From Klebsormidium nitens (taxonomy: Eukaryota > Streptophyta > Klebsormidiophyceae > Klebsormidiales > Klebsormidiaceae), in the NCBI GenBank assembly GCA_000708835.1, contig DF237012.1:62001-126000 (forward strand): a DNA stretch of 64,000 nt, read 5' to 3'. Position numbers and translations under genes: made by a program. Shown piece by piece: positions 47,042-59,344 of this stretch (the stretch's first letter is position 1; every line of letters begins with the position of its first letter). Under the pieces are notes generated by a model, which did not search any database, had not been told where the DNA came from, and saw only the letters and a program-made list of their open reading frames with translations.

Positions 47042-47825
47042 TACATAGCGTTGTTGAAGAATGTCGCGACCCCGCCCCTAACTCGGAGACCGCAGAAGCC
47101 ATCACTACCAGATTGGAAAGTTGATTCGTTTGCAGGATAAGGTGGTTTGAGCCGTGGATATTCGTATCGACGGTGCGCGCAACCTCAGCCAAAACGGTGG
47201 AGTTCGATGGTGTCAATGGCGCCCCATGTTTACAAAGTTCCAGCTGAACGTACACGAATCGGACCGCCGCACGCATCGACATTAAATATTAGACACGCGG
47301 CGCGCGATGACTTGCCCAATGTTTCATTGATGTCAGACAAACTCATCATGCTCGTACGGCCGACCGACTTCTACGGGTAAGCCTCTACCGTCAAAGTATA
47401 TTAAATTTCAGTTGAACGCGACTCGGTCTAAATTCGCGCGTTGCCTCGAAGAGGACATTACCAATTCAAACTCGGCGTCCGTGTCACTAGGTAACACCTA
47501 CTCCAGCTGGACTGTTCCGAACTTGGGCATATCGCTAGGCCGGTCGACACAGCGCGGTACATATTAGACCGAGCGGTCAACTCAGTCCAGACACCAAGTG
47601 CAACCTTGCCCGGTGGTCTAGCCGGGTGGATGATATGGCTCTCGGCCTGCAGAGTTGAGGGCCAAGCCGCCCCTAACACCAGAGTTCCGACCTACGACAG
47701 GTGGCGGTTCCTGAGTGGATCTTATCCTGCAAACGAATCTGGCTGAAATGCCCCGACCACTTCTCCATCAAGCTACCGGGCACAGTTAGGGGCGGGGTTG
47801 CACGCTTCCTCTACAACGCTATGTA
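47042..47825. mobile_element. Non-autonomous element with about 105-bp terminal inverted repeats
   Basis: The left arm (about 47042-47148) and right arm (about 47722-47825) are inverted copies sharing TACATAGCGTTGT, CCCCGCCCCTAACT and GATTCGTTTGCAGGATAAG, with diverged sequence between these blocks. The outermost bases are TA on both sides, which would fit a TA target duplication with CATAGCGTTGT as the true terminus. The core carries only short ORFs, so it is a non-autonomous or decayed DNA transposon or foldback element. The superfamily is undetermined. Confidence 0.75.
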
Positions 47826-48608
47826 GCCTGCCTAGCTTCTCATGGTGTGTAGTGACGGCCCGCACTTGGTGCATATGTGCATGGCGCATGATCTTTTGCA
47901 TGCAGCTTGACGGAAGCAATATGCATGCAAGCTTCATTCTTGAGTGACTGGCGGACCTTCGCCGATGCCAGTTCTTAGTAATCTGCATATCACCTAACTC
48001 ACATGATCGCTTACACAAGGTCACTCAATGAGAAGTTAAGCTTATCAGTATTTGCATATCGGCACTCAGTGAACGAAACAATCATTGCACGGACACATCA
48101 ACATAATTGATACGTGCCATGAATATCGGATACTCTGAATTGTCATTCCTATGCTTGATTTGGCCCGTGAGCTGGACATCTTGGTGTATGCATTGCATAA
48201 CGTGACTGTTTGAGCTTGTAATGCGGTCCCAATGAGACCTACACAAGGGTAGATTCAATCTGAGACCGCCTGATTCTAACATAGTCAGGCTTTTCTCTTT
48301 TCTAGCTTCTCAGAGAGATCGACCCAATTTCTACTTAGTGTTGACAATTTGCGCTGGATAGTTTGCCCTTATCGATTTTGGGGCATAATTCGTGTCTTCA
48401 GTATTTACAACCGGAACGTTCTTGACCTTTTATCCAGCCTTCCATACTTTCTTAGGTAATCATTCGTATGGTACATTCGCTGAGTAATTTCCGTTAGAAA
48501 CATCTCGGCGTACCCACTCGAGCTCGTTCCCTTCATCCAACAACCACTTGCCTGATTTCGTTGTCAAGCCCTGTCAGTTCGAACAATAGACCGTACTGGT
48601 CAAACTGG
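47826..48608. other. Intergenic, nothing seen
   Basis: The stretch is AT-rich with scattered TGCATG motifs, between the inverted-repeat element and the 3' end of the next minus-strand gene. It presumably includes that gene's 3' UTR near 48500-48608. Confidence 0.5.
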
Positions 48609-51600
48609 TCAAGAAAAGTACAGCTCCGCACCGTGGAATCTCTCTACGTTGCCTACTTCCACAGCGGCCTTCCCCTTCTTGGCCGCACCTTGTCGGATGA
48701 TCTGCTCGAGCACTCCCCGAATGCACTCCTCCTCCCAGCCTCTGCCCAACGGCACTGTGCGGACAGGCTCGTCTCTCCCCATGTCTACCACCCTTTGTCC
48801 AGATGCCCCAGCTGAGACGAAACTAGCAACTTGGCCCGGACCCCGTCCTCCCACGGGCTCGCCACCGCGCCGCCGAAACCCTAGCATCTCCTCCAAGTGC
48901 TCTAGAATGCTGTCAAGGTTCGTGATCGCTCTCTCTCCCTTGCGGCCTGCACCTGTGGACCGCTCCATCCACTCAAGGAGCTTCAAAAGCTCCGTTCCAT
49001 CAATCCCGCTCTCGTCCCGTTTCCGCTTGGACCCGCTCGACCAGGCCGAAGTGAACAGAGTCCCGCACCACTTGCTCGTCATATTCTCCGAGCTCTCCAA
49101 GGGGCGCTCTTCCGAGATGTGAGCGGACGCACCACGAGGCCCCGCAAGGTCCCCCTCCGTCTCTGTCAATAAGCTCTGAGAGGGCCGTTTTGAAAGAGTT
49201 CTACGTATCCCCTCTGGCAACTCCTGGTTTTGCGGACCACTTAGCAGGGAGAGAAGTGGAGGGGGGCTGACTTCGTAAGGGGCGTTCTGATGAGCGCACT
49301 CCGACCTCCCTCCTTCGTTCTCACAACGGGGAGAGGCAAATTGGTCCTTCAATGCGCGTGTGTACTCCGACTCAGACCCCAGACTGTCCCTGCATGTGAC
49401 ATACAACACTCGTCAAGTCCCTGGTTTAAAAGACTATCAATCAGGACACAACCTTGCAGCTGCTGCCCCTTTTCCATTTCTGCAGCGTCACACCACCTTG
49501 TACAAATGATGCTTGTGAAGGGGCGAACAGATGTTGCTGCAACACGTTTGCAGTATTGCTGAGGAATCTGCGCTTCAGAAGCTCTTCACCACTGCTCTAC
49601 CTTCTCACACATCAGCGGATCCTCACACAAACAACCCATTGAACCAACTTACAATGGAAGCTACCAGGGCGATCCTACAATTTGACACAAGTGCGCAACC
49701 ATCTGGTCATATCAAAGATTGACACAGAGCTTCAACATCTGATCTGGATTGTATACCTGAACTCCAGCTCCACCCCAAACGGCTTAGCCTCTCGCATCGC
49801 AATCTCATCGGCCCGCAGCCGCGCGGCAAGCATGCTTAGCTTGGGTGACGGATCGAGACTCAATTCGAGGGCCTTGTCCAACTCAACAACGGAAGGCACA
49901 AGCACTATCCGCTGCTTGCTCTCGCTTGGAGCCGCGGCTTCATTGGCAAAGGACCTTCTCTCTGTAGGGGAGGCTTCCCCAAAGAGCATGCAGGCGCCCC
50001 GGGTCGGGACTGGTCGGACAGTGGAAGCAGAAGACTTCTTCTCTATAGGGACCGCCCGTGCAAAGTCCTCTACTCGGTCTTTGCTAAGTGCTGCCATTGA
50101 GCTCTGGGGCTGCTTTGGCTGGGGGATTGATTGCGCAATGTTCTGCAGTGCCTGGAAACCGCGCACGTAGTTGTCAAGGAGCGCCTCCTGGCTGGTTACA
50201 GTCGCGCCTAGTTTGAATTCCAGGGCTAGCGGCTTGGCGACGTTGGCAGCAGAGAAGCCCTGCTCCGACCGCCGGTCAGCCAGAGAGCGCTTGTCCCTTT
50301 GCATCGCTACAGAAATGTTGAGCCCCGTCAGAAGATCGCTGAACCTGCGGGGAGGACACGGCATGTTGATGATTTTGGGTGCCGCTAATCAAATATTTGC
50401 CTGACAAGGAACCCCAGCAGAAGATTAACGTGCTTTGGAGTGAAGTGTTGCATACAACAGCATACCGGTGATTGTCCAGACACGCAGGAGCTCAGCAGTC
50501 AGACTTAATACAGCTTCCTTGTGCAGAATATGCAGATTGATTTGGAAGTACGAAAGACAAGTTGCTCAAGCAGTTCACTCCGGTTCCACTTTAGACCAAG
50601 AATCTGACAGGCTGCTTGAATGATTGAACCTGCTGGACTTAGATGTGGAAAAAATGATGATCTTGCACAATGATAGTGCAAATAATGAAGAGTTCAACTC
50701 AGAGTCACCCCTCAATGAAACACAGCCTTGAAAGTGCAGAAGGCACAGATTTCCCCACAAGAACAAATTCATCTGCACAAGTAGCTTGGCTGAGTCGCAA
50801 CCTCAAGGAAGATAAGTATCTTGTCTAATCATCTTCCATGGTTCACAACCAACCAGGACAGAGGTGTGCAAAGTATTATTCAGTCTCAGATACCTACGAT
50901 CTGCATTATGGGCCCCCTTATTATTCAGTCCCAGATACCTACGATCTGCATTATGAGCCCCCTTACTTGTTCATCATAAAGCCGGCTGTCTGTCCTCAGA
51001 CCTAATCCACTCAATGATGATTTCTTGCTTTGAGTGCACCAAGCACACAGCACATCTTTCGTAAAGGGCCGTAATAACTTCTGTTCAACAAGAAGTGACT
51101 GGTCCCTAAACGTTGTGCATAACCAAAGGCTTTGCAGACCTTTTCTTTCCAATCTGATCTGCCTCCCTGCATGAATATGATAGGTGCAAGAATGATTCAC
51201 TCACCTTCAGCAGGCTCGTGGACTGCCCGTCAAAAGTGGTCACAATGGCTCAGCAATTGGAGCTGTTCCTGTGGCAGGAAGCTTGGTGTCAATGTCATCT
51301 GGATCCATTCGAGCATAGCTATGGAAGATGCCCTTGCGATGTGCACTCACCACATCAGAGGTCATTGTCTTGGATATTCCGAATACTCAAAACACTTGCA
51401 GCAATGCATCATACGATTTCAACAGCAGCACTAGCCCCTTTCCCTCCATCTCAAAATAACAGAAACTCAATGATGGAAGAATCGAATGGATACTCGGGTT
51501 TTGATAGAGCAAGAAACGAACATTCCAATACTCGACCAATGCTTTTATTTATGCAGCTGAGTGACTGACTGCCCTTGATGCAGTGCTGGCAAGCATCTGC

Positions 51601-52127
51601 AAATTACCAGATTCTTAATTCCAAGATTGATGGTGGATCTGCAGAGCAGTTGTGCTGATCTTGGACCACCAAGCACAAGCTCAGCTTCCATGATTCATAC
51701 TCAACGGGCATTGCATGCATCCCTTCCTTCTATAAGTACCGCAGAAGCAGATGCATAATGCAACCCATGATTTTCCAGGTCCATGAAAGATGTTCTGTGA
51801 TGATGCTCAGCATCATCTGCTGGAACGGCGATTACTTGATCCAATATTGTTTCCCAGTTGGCTTACCTAGTTGCTCCGTTGCTGCCAGCCTTCAGCATCC
51901 CAAAGACAGAAGCCCTCAAGGAGTGGCACCACTCGGCATAGCAGGAGTATCAGACGGCCTAACAATCAAGGAACGTTGATGTTACCTCTGCACCTCGTCC
52001 TCTTGACCAAGCGCCTCTTGTGCAGCCCTCGTTGCTCCCGCAAGGGCCCTAAATGAGCTGAAAATCGAAACGCCGAAGTTCTCTGGTTTGATTGGTCTCC
52101 TTCTTCTTTCTTCTTTCAAGTTCTCCC
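48609..52127 (-). CDS. Unrecognised gene, three exons visible, 5' end missing
   Basis: Exons on the minus strand are about 52127-51986 (probable), 50344-49757 and 49389-48609. Phases agree (phase 2 at both junctions). The first visible exon carries a basic KEERRRRP stretch and an Ala/Glu helix (RALAGATRAAQEALGQEDEV). It has no ATG, so at least one 5' exon is missing. The second reads FSDLLTGLNISVAMQRDKRS, then a long charged and Ser-rich tail. The third has a basic SGSKRKRDES patch (possible nuclear signal), a Leu-rich helix NLDSILEHLEEMLGF, and ends GAELYFS. I do not recognise a family, and there is no membrane segment or signal peptide. The short helical regions in a disordered chain would fit a scaffold or nuclear protein, which is speculation. 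The intron between the first two exons is long (about 1.6 kb), so that link is the weakest. Confidence 0.5.
50876..50965. repeat. Tandem 45-bp duplication
   Basis: Two adjacent 45-bp units (50876-50920 and 50921-50965), each TTATTCAGTCYCAGATACC followed by TACGATCTGCATTATGRGCC and CCCTTA, differ at about two positions. They lie in the long intron proposed for the unrecognised minus-strand gene. Their near identity indicates a recent duplication. Confidence 0.9.
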
Positions 52128-55100
52128 CTGTCGAATTTTGGGGATGGCAACCGCGAAACTTACGTTGCAAGTACGGTGCCCACTGCCACTGGTACTACCG
52201 GTACTGTACTCACTGCTCAGTCTGAGTAAGCTTTGAACACGTTTCACAATGATGCCATCGTCAGCTAATGTAATGCCGCACCACCCGGGCAGTACCGGTA
52301 TCGGATTCATAGGGACAGGGCCGTACGCAACCAAATCGGAGGAGGATGTCGTCCAAGGACTCTGCCCGGGGGCCTTGTCCTGTCAGCTTGATTTGGGTTT
52401 GCACAGTGCAGGTTAGGAGTTTGTTTCAATCGTCAGAGGTCTTTTAACCGGAGCCTCGAAGAGCCTCGATCGAAGTTCGAACCGGCCGAACCGGTCCTGC
52501 TGTAAACCCGGCACCGAGTACATATTAAGGTTAGGGTTACGGTTCTCCAATTCAGCTGCCAAAACTCCCCGAGCACTTTTTACAAATGAATTGACACAGT
52601 ATCGACTCACCGTACATCATTTGAGTAGGTATTGGAGGCTGGAGCTCCCTCTTCACAGGAGTGCCCTGTGCTGATCCGCCTCACTACGGGCCAATGCAGA
52701 GTTCGAAACAAGCCGTCACACCAGGCAGACTACCGATCGACAGGTTTGCCTCGGCCGATACAACCGGGGGTATCGTGCCGAAAAGCCGACGTCAAATTTG
52801 AGGCGCTTGGGTGCATGTCCAGCCAGCTTTGAAGTTCGGATTGACCGGAGGCTCAGAACACTTGGGAGTCGGGACAACTTGGAGGAGCCGACGAACGCTG
52901 GGCCGGTTGCTCACAGCCAAGAAGAAAATTATGGGAGTCTGAATCGTGAGGTCATCATGACCCTTGCCCCGCGTCAGGACTCAAACCATGGTAATTTTGT
53001 TTGTTGCTACCGGTAGCACGTATATTTTACCAGAGTACGAATCAGAGTAACCGGTAATGAAAAGTATCAACCGGTTTCTCGAATATAGCAAGTTGATACC
53101 AGCGATCATGACCGGGCCTAATGGTACGGTGACGTCCAGCTGGTGCGGAAGGCACCTCTGCCGGCCTAGTCTGATTCCGATCGACGTAGTGAACAGTAAC
53201 AGCCAGTGAACAGTGACGGAGACGGGTAGGGTTAGTTAGGGGGTTAGGGTGGGTACGGGTGCGGAGCGGGTGTTTCCTTAGGTTAGGGTTTTTAGTAACC
53301 CCAAAATGCTTACTGTTCACTGGGCTTGCTGTTCACTAGATCGAGAAATACGGTAGTCTGCCGGCTGAGCTGATAGCGTATAGGGACTACCCACTACCTC
53401 GTATAGTGCGAGCTAGGAACTTAATTAGACGTTTTCAGTCCCTTCTTGACACTTTCACCAATTCGCGGTCGTGCCACAGGATTGCCTCGAGGCGGTCAGT
53501 AGGAGCGAAAGTGTCTGTTTGGAAAACGGTGAAATACTGCTTCAATACAAGCAGTAGACCAAAAATGTGCATTTTGCGTGTTGACGTACGGGTTCTTTCC
53601 GGACCCCCGGGCAGGTGATATTTCAACCGTAATTGCTCAATGCTTGGAAGTTGGGCTGGCATGTCCCCCAGGGCCCCCCCCAGCCGGCTTGGAATCAGCC
53701 GGGACTGGTCAAGTTGTGATACCGATTCACCTGAAGTGACGTACTGAGTATGATTACGTCTTGCCAGTTCCTATTCCCGGCATTTGTGGCACTTTCAGCT
53801 TCCGTGTCACGTGTCCTACGATCAATCGCAGACAACCATACGTGCGTCGCGCACGCTCTTTTTGGCATGCCATTTTTTGGCTAGTATTGCGCGCTATAAG
53901 TGTGCGCGAGCACAGGAGTATTATTGAAAATGGCGCAGCCGTAGAGATGGGCTCAAAAGTGTCGCCGTATGACGTCGCAAACGAGGAAGCGACCAGAAAG
54001 ACTGCATGCAACTAACAAACGGTCGCTGTACCACCTTTAGAGATTCTTCGTTTCTACCCCGCCCGAAAAATACAATCCGGATATACTGCTCGGTGTTGCG
54101 AAACTGCTGTACAGCGTGCGGGTTGAAGTCCGTCAGATGTCACCAAATTCATTTCCTGATATCCAGGTGCGTAGTAGTAACGCTATTTTTCGTACAGCTG
54201 AATTACAAAATTTGTCGTCTTGCATCCACCGGTACCTGGTCGGACCTCCGGTCGCAGGCCGTCCGATGGACATTCACGCGTGCGAAGGTTTGTTAATTAC
54301 CGTCGCTTGGTCCGCCCACCTCGTACTGAATGTACACCCACCCTCGGCGGTGCCCCGAGTACAAAATGCTGAACTTGGTGTCAATCAGCCTCGGATCCTG
54401 ATTATCCTGAATGTCCTATCGTTTTGGATATCGCATCGGTTCTAGGGCGACGCCCTGTTTTCCATTGCAATTTTTATTTTTTCGCGATTGGTAAATCGTC
54501 CAAAAACTTGTATCGGCGATTCCTATTCGATGTTGTAATACAACATCACATTCTGGCCATCCGATGGTGTCTGAATAGTTCAAGTTTTCAAAATGGGGAG
54601 AAGCGCTTTTAGATAAGCTACTGATTCTGCGCGCGCACGCGCCAAGACTTGGACATACAGAAAAAGTTCCGATTACCAACCATATTTCGAGGCCGCATGA
54701 TGACGCTAGGAACCTACCGGGTACAGCTTTAGCCGCATCATGACCAGAGACACTACTACCTACAGATTCCATGGCAACCGGTGGGTCACATATGAGCTCA
54801 GTGTGATTGCAAGTATGTAGGACTTCGAAGTTCGCAGGCGAATGTAACTTACGAACAGAGCAATCAAATAGCATGCCGAGAGCAGCACAGTGTGCTGCCT
54901 TTCTACTTTAATAGCTGAGCTCCGATTTGCATGCATCACGAATCATCGTAAGCCTATGGCCTATTTGGCTACGGCGAGTACGAAAAGAGACCATCGTGTG
55001 AGCTCCGATTTGCATGCATCACGATTCACGAATCATGATGATTCAGATGCACCATCGTCGTCGAACCATCCGATCATCGATGGTCACAATCGGACAATTG

Positions 55101-56006
55101 TAACACACTTCTCAACTTCTTACTAGTAGGGTAACTTCCGATATCTTATTTTTGGGCCCGTGCCCGGCCGCGGATGGCCACGCACATGTACTAGAATGTC
55201 CTCCCCCTTGGAAGTTTTGCGATCCTTGGAAGTTCTGCGGCGAAAGGTTTAGTATGGGGTTAAGAGTTCTCGTTTTCGAAGCAGGGAATCTGCTGGGGTA
55301 AGTAGGGGATTAGTCGCTCAAGTTTCGATCTCGGTCAACGCGGTCAACCCGGTAAGGGTTCCGGCCAATGGGATCACGAATAATACTGCCTTACCGTTTT
55401 TGGAACATGTCATGTCAATAAGAAAGGCAACAAGAACTGGCAATCATAGTGCAGACCAGTGAGCCGCAGTGGGAGCGGCAGCGGCAGTTGTTTGTTATTT
55501 CTCACAAACGTCTAAACGTCGGCTGGTCAATTCACGTTCAAGATGGCGTCCAAGTTTCTCGGCCCAAAGGATGTACACAATTGCTGTTAAGTTCAATGTG
55601 TCTTGTGAATGAGAGTTTGATTGACATGTTTTGTATGTGAGCCACTGCTTAGCCGCTTCGTGTACTTGATCGGAACACATGGCAGTGGGTATAGGAGTCA
55701 GGTTTACTCATGCAATTCATTGTACGGAGTAACATTGTGCAGCCGGCCATGATGCCAGGCCTAAGCCAGGAATGTGCGTTTTTGATGTCTAGTTCCTGAA
55801 TTCCGCCGAATGTTGTAGTGTTAGCGAGTTGATCAAATTGTCAAGGAGGCTACCGGCCGTGTACATTAGACATGCTTTGGCTGAGTCTAGTTCCTCATCA
55901 TGTGTATTTTACGGGCGTTATAATGGACGAACATATAGGCAATGTTCATGTATAGTTAGAATCCGCGAGACTGGGCACTGATTGTTTTCACCCCGCACCA
56001 GCAGGC
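52128..56006. other. Long stretch without a supported gene
   Basis: Only short, unsupported ORFs are present. The missing 5' exon of the preceding minus-strand gene may lie at its left end: a 52116-52334 minus frame reads PVLPGWCGITLADDG but does not splice in phase with a credible intron length. A direct repeat of about 26 bp (GAGCTCCGATTTGCATGCATCACGA) occurs near 54917 and 55000. A G/T-rich tract with TTAGGG-like words is at 53223-53300. Confidence 0.5.
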
Positions 56007-58203
56007 TCACCCCTCTCTCATCTCTTCCCGGTAAGCTCCTTCGTTGGAGATAGGAGGGGGCAGGGTCCAGCTGCCCATCGGACTGTTCGAATCAGCCGTG
56101 CTGCCACCTGCCAAAGAAGAGGAAAGCTGATTCAATCGATGTCGAAGGTACACAAAAAGGGATTGGTTGTTGTTTCACCAATCAAAGCGTTGGGTAACGG
56201 CTGTAGATCCCGGGAGTATTCCCTCGAGAGGTCGCACCGTCCCTCGACAAACGAACCCTCGTTGCTTGGTCTTAGGTACTTCAAAGTGCACTTCGCCTAG
56301 CAAATCTGAATGAGCACTGTGGAACTAGCTGCTCATATTCCAAATTGAGTCCATGGCAAAGACCACTTGAACTGCGCCTATTGACTGCTGCTCCTTGTCG
56401 ATTTCTCCCTGCAGACTGATCGCGTGCTGAACACTTTCGCAGTATTCTTCGTGCTTTCAATAGCTACCTGCCTGTACACATCACATCTTCTTTTCTGAAC
56501 CCCTCCCTGTTCTTTTTGGGATGCGACAGATGCTAGGGCTCTCAAGTCCCGCTTACCTATCACAGGACTGCTCACTTTACAATCTTTTGGCTTACGATCT
56601 CTCGAAACGACGTACCTTCCTTTGCTGCGTTCTTGCACCGTTCCCGATAGTTTTTCGAAAGAGACGCCTCCAGTCCGCTCAGCAGCTGCTCGTACCGCCG
56701 CTCGATGTCGGAGATCCAGTGCGCCAGCTCGAGTTGCCCCTGAGTTGGGCCGTACATAGCCAGAAACATTCGATACACGTTGAACGTGTTACTTAGGACG
56801 TCATCCTCGTAGTCAAACAGATCGTCTGAGATCTCGACCAGCAGTTCGGATGCTGCAAAGCAGGGAAACAAGAAAGAGTAAAGAGGAGAGGGAGGCATTT
56901 ACACTCAATTCAAAAAGCACTCCAGCTTTGACACACTTCTAAGACAATTCAGCGCTTTTGAAATGTTGACAGCCAATGCAGAAACCGACATGAGAACGTA
57001 AGGAATAGCACAACAACGCTTTGAGATGGCAACTCGGCCAAGTTCAGAAAGTTACGTAGAACTTTCGACTCAGTTCATCAGCACCAATATGAATGAGAGA
57101 GCTCAACATTGACATGGGTCAATTACATCAATGATTGGTCTGCAAGGGTCGCACATGTAAACTTGGATCACACTTGGTGACTAGAGGTGTCTGAGGAAGT
57201 CTTCTCAACCATTTTTCTGTGAATTTCTCAAACACTTGGGATCACTAACGAAACTAAAAGTCCTTCCATCCTTGACCTCCCATGCTTGATCCGTACACTT
57301 GGTGGACTACAGTGAAAAGAATACATGCATAACAATCTCACCTTTCAGAAACTCGAAATGTTGTTCATTCACCGCCTGTCCTTCCATTTCATAGAGCAAC
57401 AGATTGAGCACTCTGTAATCAAAGGACTTCAAAGCTACAGCCCTCTCAACCTCGCGCCTCTCCAACGTCTCCCCGCAGCCCACGGCCAGACACAGCTTGC
57501 GTTCGAGCCCCCAGAACTCAAGCCCATCTCTCAGTTCCCCTTCCATTCTGACAGTCAGCAGTTTTTCTTTCTCCAAAAGGTCTGCTAGGCCAGCGAACGG
57601 TGTACAAGGTAAATCATCCACTTCATCAATAGTGTCCAAAGCGTTCGCTGCACTGGTCCCTTGTTTGAGTTCGGACTCTCTGCAAGTGATGTCAACATGC
57701 TCATTGAGTTCTAGACAGTGCTCTGACAAGGACGTTTCTGCTGGATTTTCAAAGCTTTCACTCCTGGCGCACCTTTCTGTTGCAGGAGGATTGCAGTCGA
57801 TCCTGCGTCTCTTGGCTGGATTCAACCCTTCTACTTGAAGATGATGCTCACTCCCTGCTACAACATCGCCTTGCTGCTCAATCTGAGCAACAGTTTTACT
57901 TTCTGCTCGTGACTTTGAAGCTGCTTGACAGTCTTTTCCAGCTGCAGACTGTGCCTCCTCTCGGCAGCATTGCCGAGTGTCAGTCCCATTGCCCAGCTCA
58001 GGTGCAGCTAGACGGTCTTCATTCTCTTGATCCAGTTGGTAGATGAAAGCTTCAACAAACATCAGCAGTGGCAGGTGCTTGAATACATGCGCAGGCTGTG
58101 AGGCGTCCAGTCCGTGGAACATGAAGTAGGAGCTCACAAAATCCTCGAGAGTTGTTCTAGCTCTCCGCATTGACTGCAACGATATCAATGGGAGGATAGA
58201 CAT
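56007..58203 (-). CDS. Plant-conserved protein of unknown function (three exons)
   Basis: Exons on the minus strand: 58203-57342, 56852-56616, 56107-56007; phases match (phase 1 at both junctions), 399 residues if the ATG at 58203 is used. A second candidate start is the ATG at 58170 (MRRART); an acceptor-like TTGCAG directly precedes it, so an upstream exon is also possible. Conserved blocks are ARTTLEDFVSSYFMFHGLD, FKHLPLLMFVEAFIYQLD, a variable Ser/Glu-rich insert (about 80-200), RDGLEFWGLERKLC, KSFDYRVLNLLLYEM, EISDDLFDYEDDVL, FNVYRMFLAMYG, and a C-terminal MGSWTLPPPISNEGAYR. I recognise this block order as a family found across land plants and annotated only as hypothetical. The DDLFDYEDD segment is acidic and could bind metal, but that is a guess. 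Mostly helical, no signal peptide or membrane segment. It is divergent from the Sec14 gene. Confidence 0.78.
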
Positions 58204-59344
58204 GGCTGGCACTTACAGTGAAGGGCCATGCAAATGCAAAGGCCAGTCCGGCTGCTGTCCCTCAACGTTCTGGTTCTTTTCTTGCTGCCAGTGCCAGCGT
58301 TGCAGATTATCCAGATCGCTTGCATTTGATCACTGACAATTCCGCGCGGGCTGTGCGTCCTCCTGTGAGGACCTCCTCCCAGGGGCAAGTCTGGCGACCC
58401 ACGCGTCGGCAAAAGCCAGGCAATCTTTGGACCGGCACTTTTACAGTTCTTGGATAGACCGCCGCCCAAGAAACGCCACCAAGCGGGAGTCGCTTGGAGT
58501 CGCCAAATCGAGATGCCCGGTACATTGCGTCTGGAGCCTTGACTCTGAGCAGCAAGTTCGGAGGGCGACAACTTCAACTTCAAGGGTCTATACACACAGA
58601 GAGGGTGTTCGTGTTTCCGAGCGACGGTACAGCAGGAATCGCGGTGCTGCCGTCGCCCAAAAAGCACCGTGCCGATCGCGGGGTGTTGTTTCCATTTCGC
58701 CGACTCGTACGGTCATACGTCAGCAACAACACCGAGGTGTTCCAATCGGCCACCCCGAAAAAAGCCTGGTGACGGTCCGAACACCGGGTGTTGTTGCGAT
58801 CAGACCGTGTACGGGGCAATTTTGCGTGCGGAAGCTACCCCCCGGCACGACGTTGAGTTGCAGGGGGAATTTGGGCAAAACAGCACCTTGAGTTCTCGGC
58901 GATTTGCCAAAAAGAACACCCGCTCTGTGTGTATAGACCCCAAGTTGAGCATCGGCTCTGTGCAATGCTGCTACTTCTGATTCGTGCTGGGATGGCAAGG
59001 TTTTGGACATCTTAGGCCCTTCCGGTGGCCATTAAGGGGGCAGCCACTTGTCAGTTTGTGTTGCAGACGTGGCGCCTCAACCTCGAGGAGCTCAGAACCA
59101 CCACGTCACTGTTCTGCTTGGTGCACAATCTCAGTTGTCGACGTCGTTTCTCTGCAGATCGCCAGCACCAGCCATTCTTCACCTAATGTCTGAACAGAGG
59201 TTGCTGTTGTATTGCTCCTCCTGAGAATCCAGCATTCTGGATCCAATTTTGAGTCTGCAACAACTAGGAAACCCCAGCTTTGTGAGTCCTACATTGACAG
59301 CCGGTTCTGTAACGTCAAAGAACACCCAGCTTTGCCAATCCATC
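58204..59344. promoter_or_regulatory. Divergent intergenic region containing a MITE
   Basis: This 1.1-kb region separates the head-to-head unknown-function gene and the Sec14 gene and should hold both promoters. Most of its middle is the MITE at 58584-58940. ORFs here (58185-58667, 58427-58891, 58720-59010) are largely reads through the element and are not supported as genes. Confidence 0.5.
58584..58940. mobile_element. MITE, 357 bp, 27-bp terminal inverted repeats, CAA target duplication
   Basis: The left terminus GGGTCTATACACACAGAGAG and GGTGTTC is matched in inverted form by the right terminus (GAACACCCGCTCTGTGTGTA, then TAGACCC) with one mismatch. CAA flanks both ends (58581-58583 and 58941-58943), a 3-bp target duplication. 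There is no transposase frame inside. The GGG terminus and 3-bp duplication resemble Tourist/PIF-Harbinger MITEs, though that group prefers TWA sites, so the superfamily is tentative. Confidence 0.85.

Noticed and set aside
58185-58891. ORFs of 80-160 codons on both strands
   Set aside because: They run through the MITE and its flank; the inverted repeat gives similar frames on both strands.
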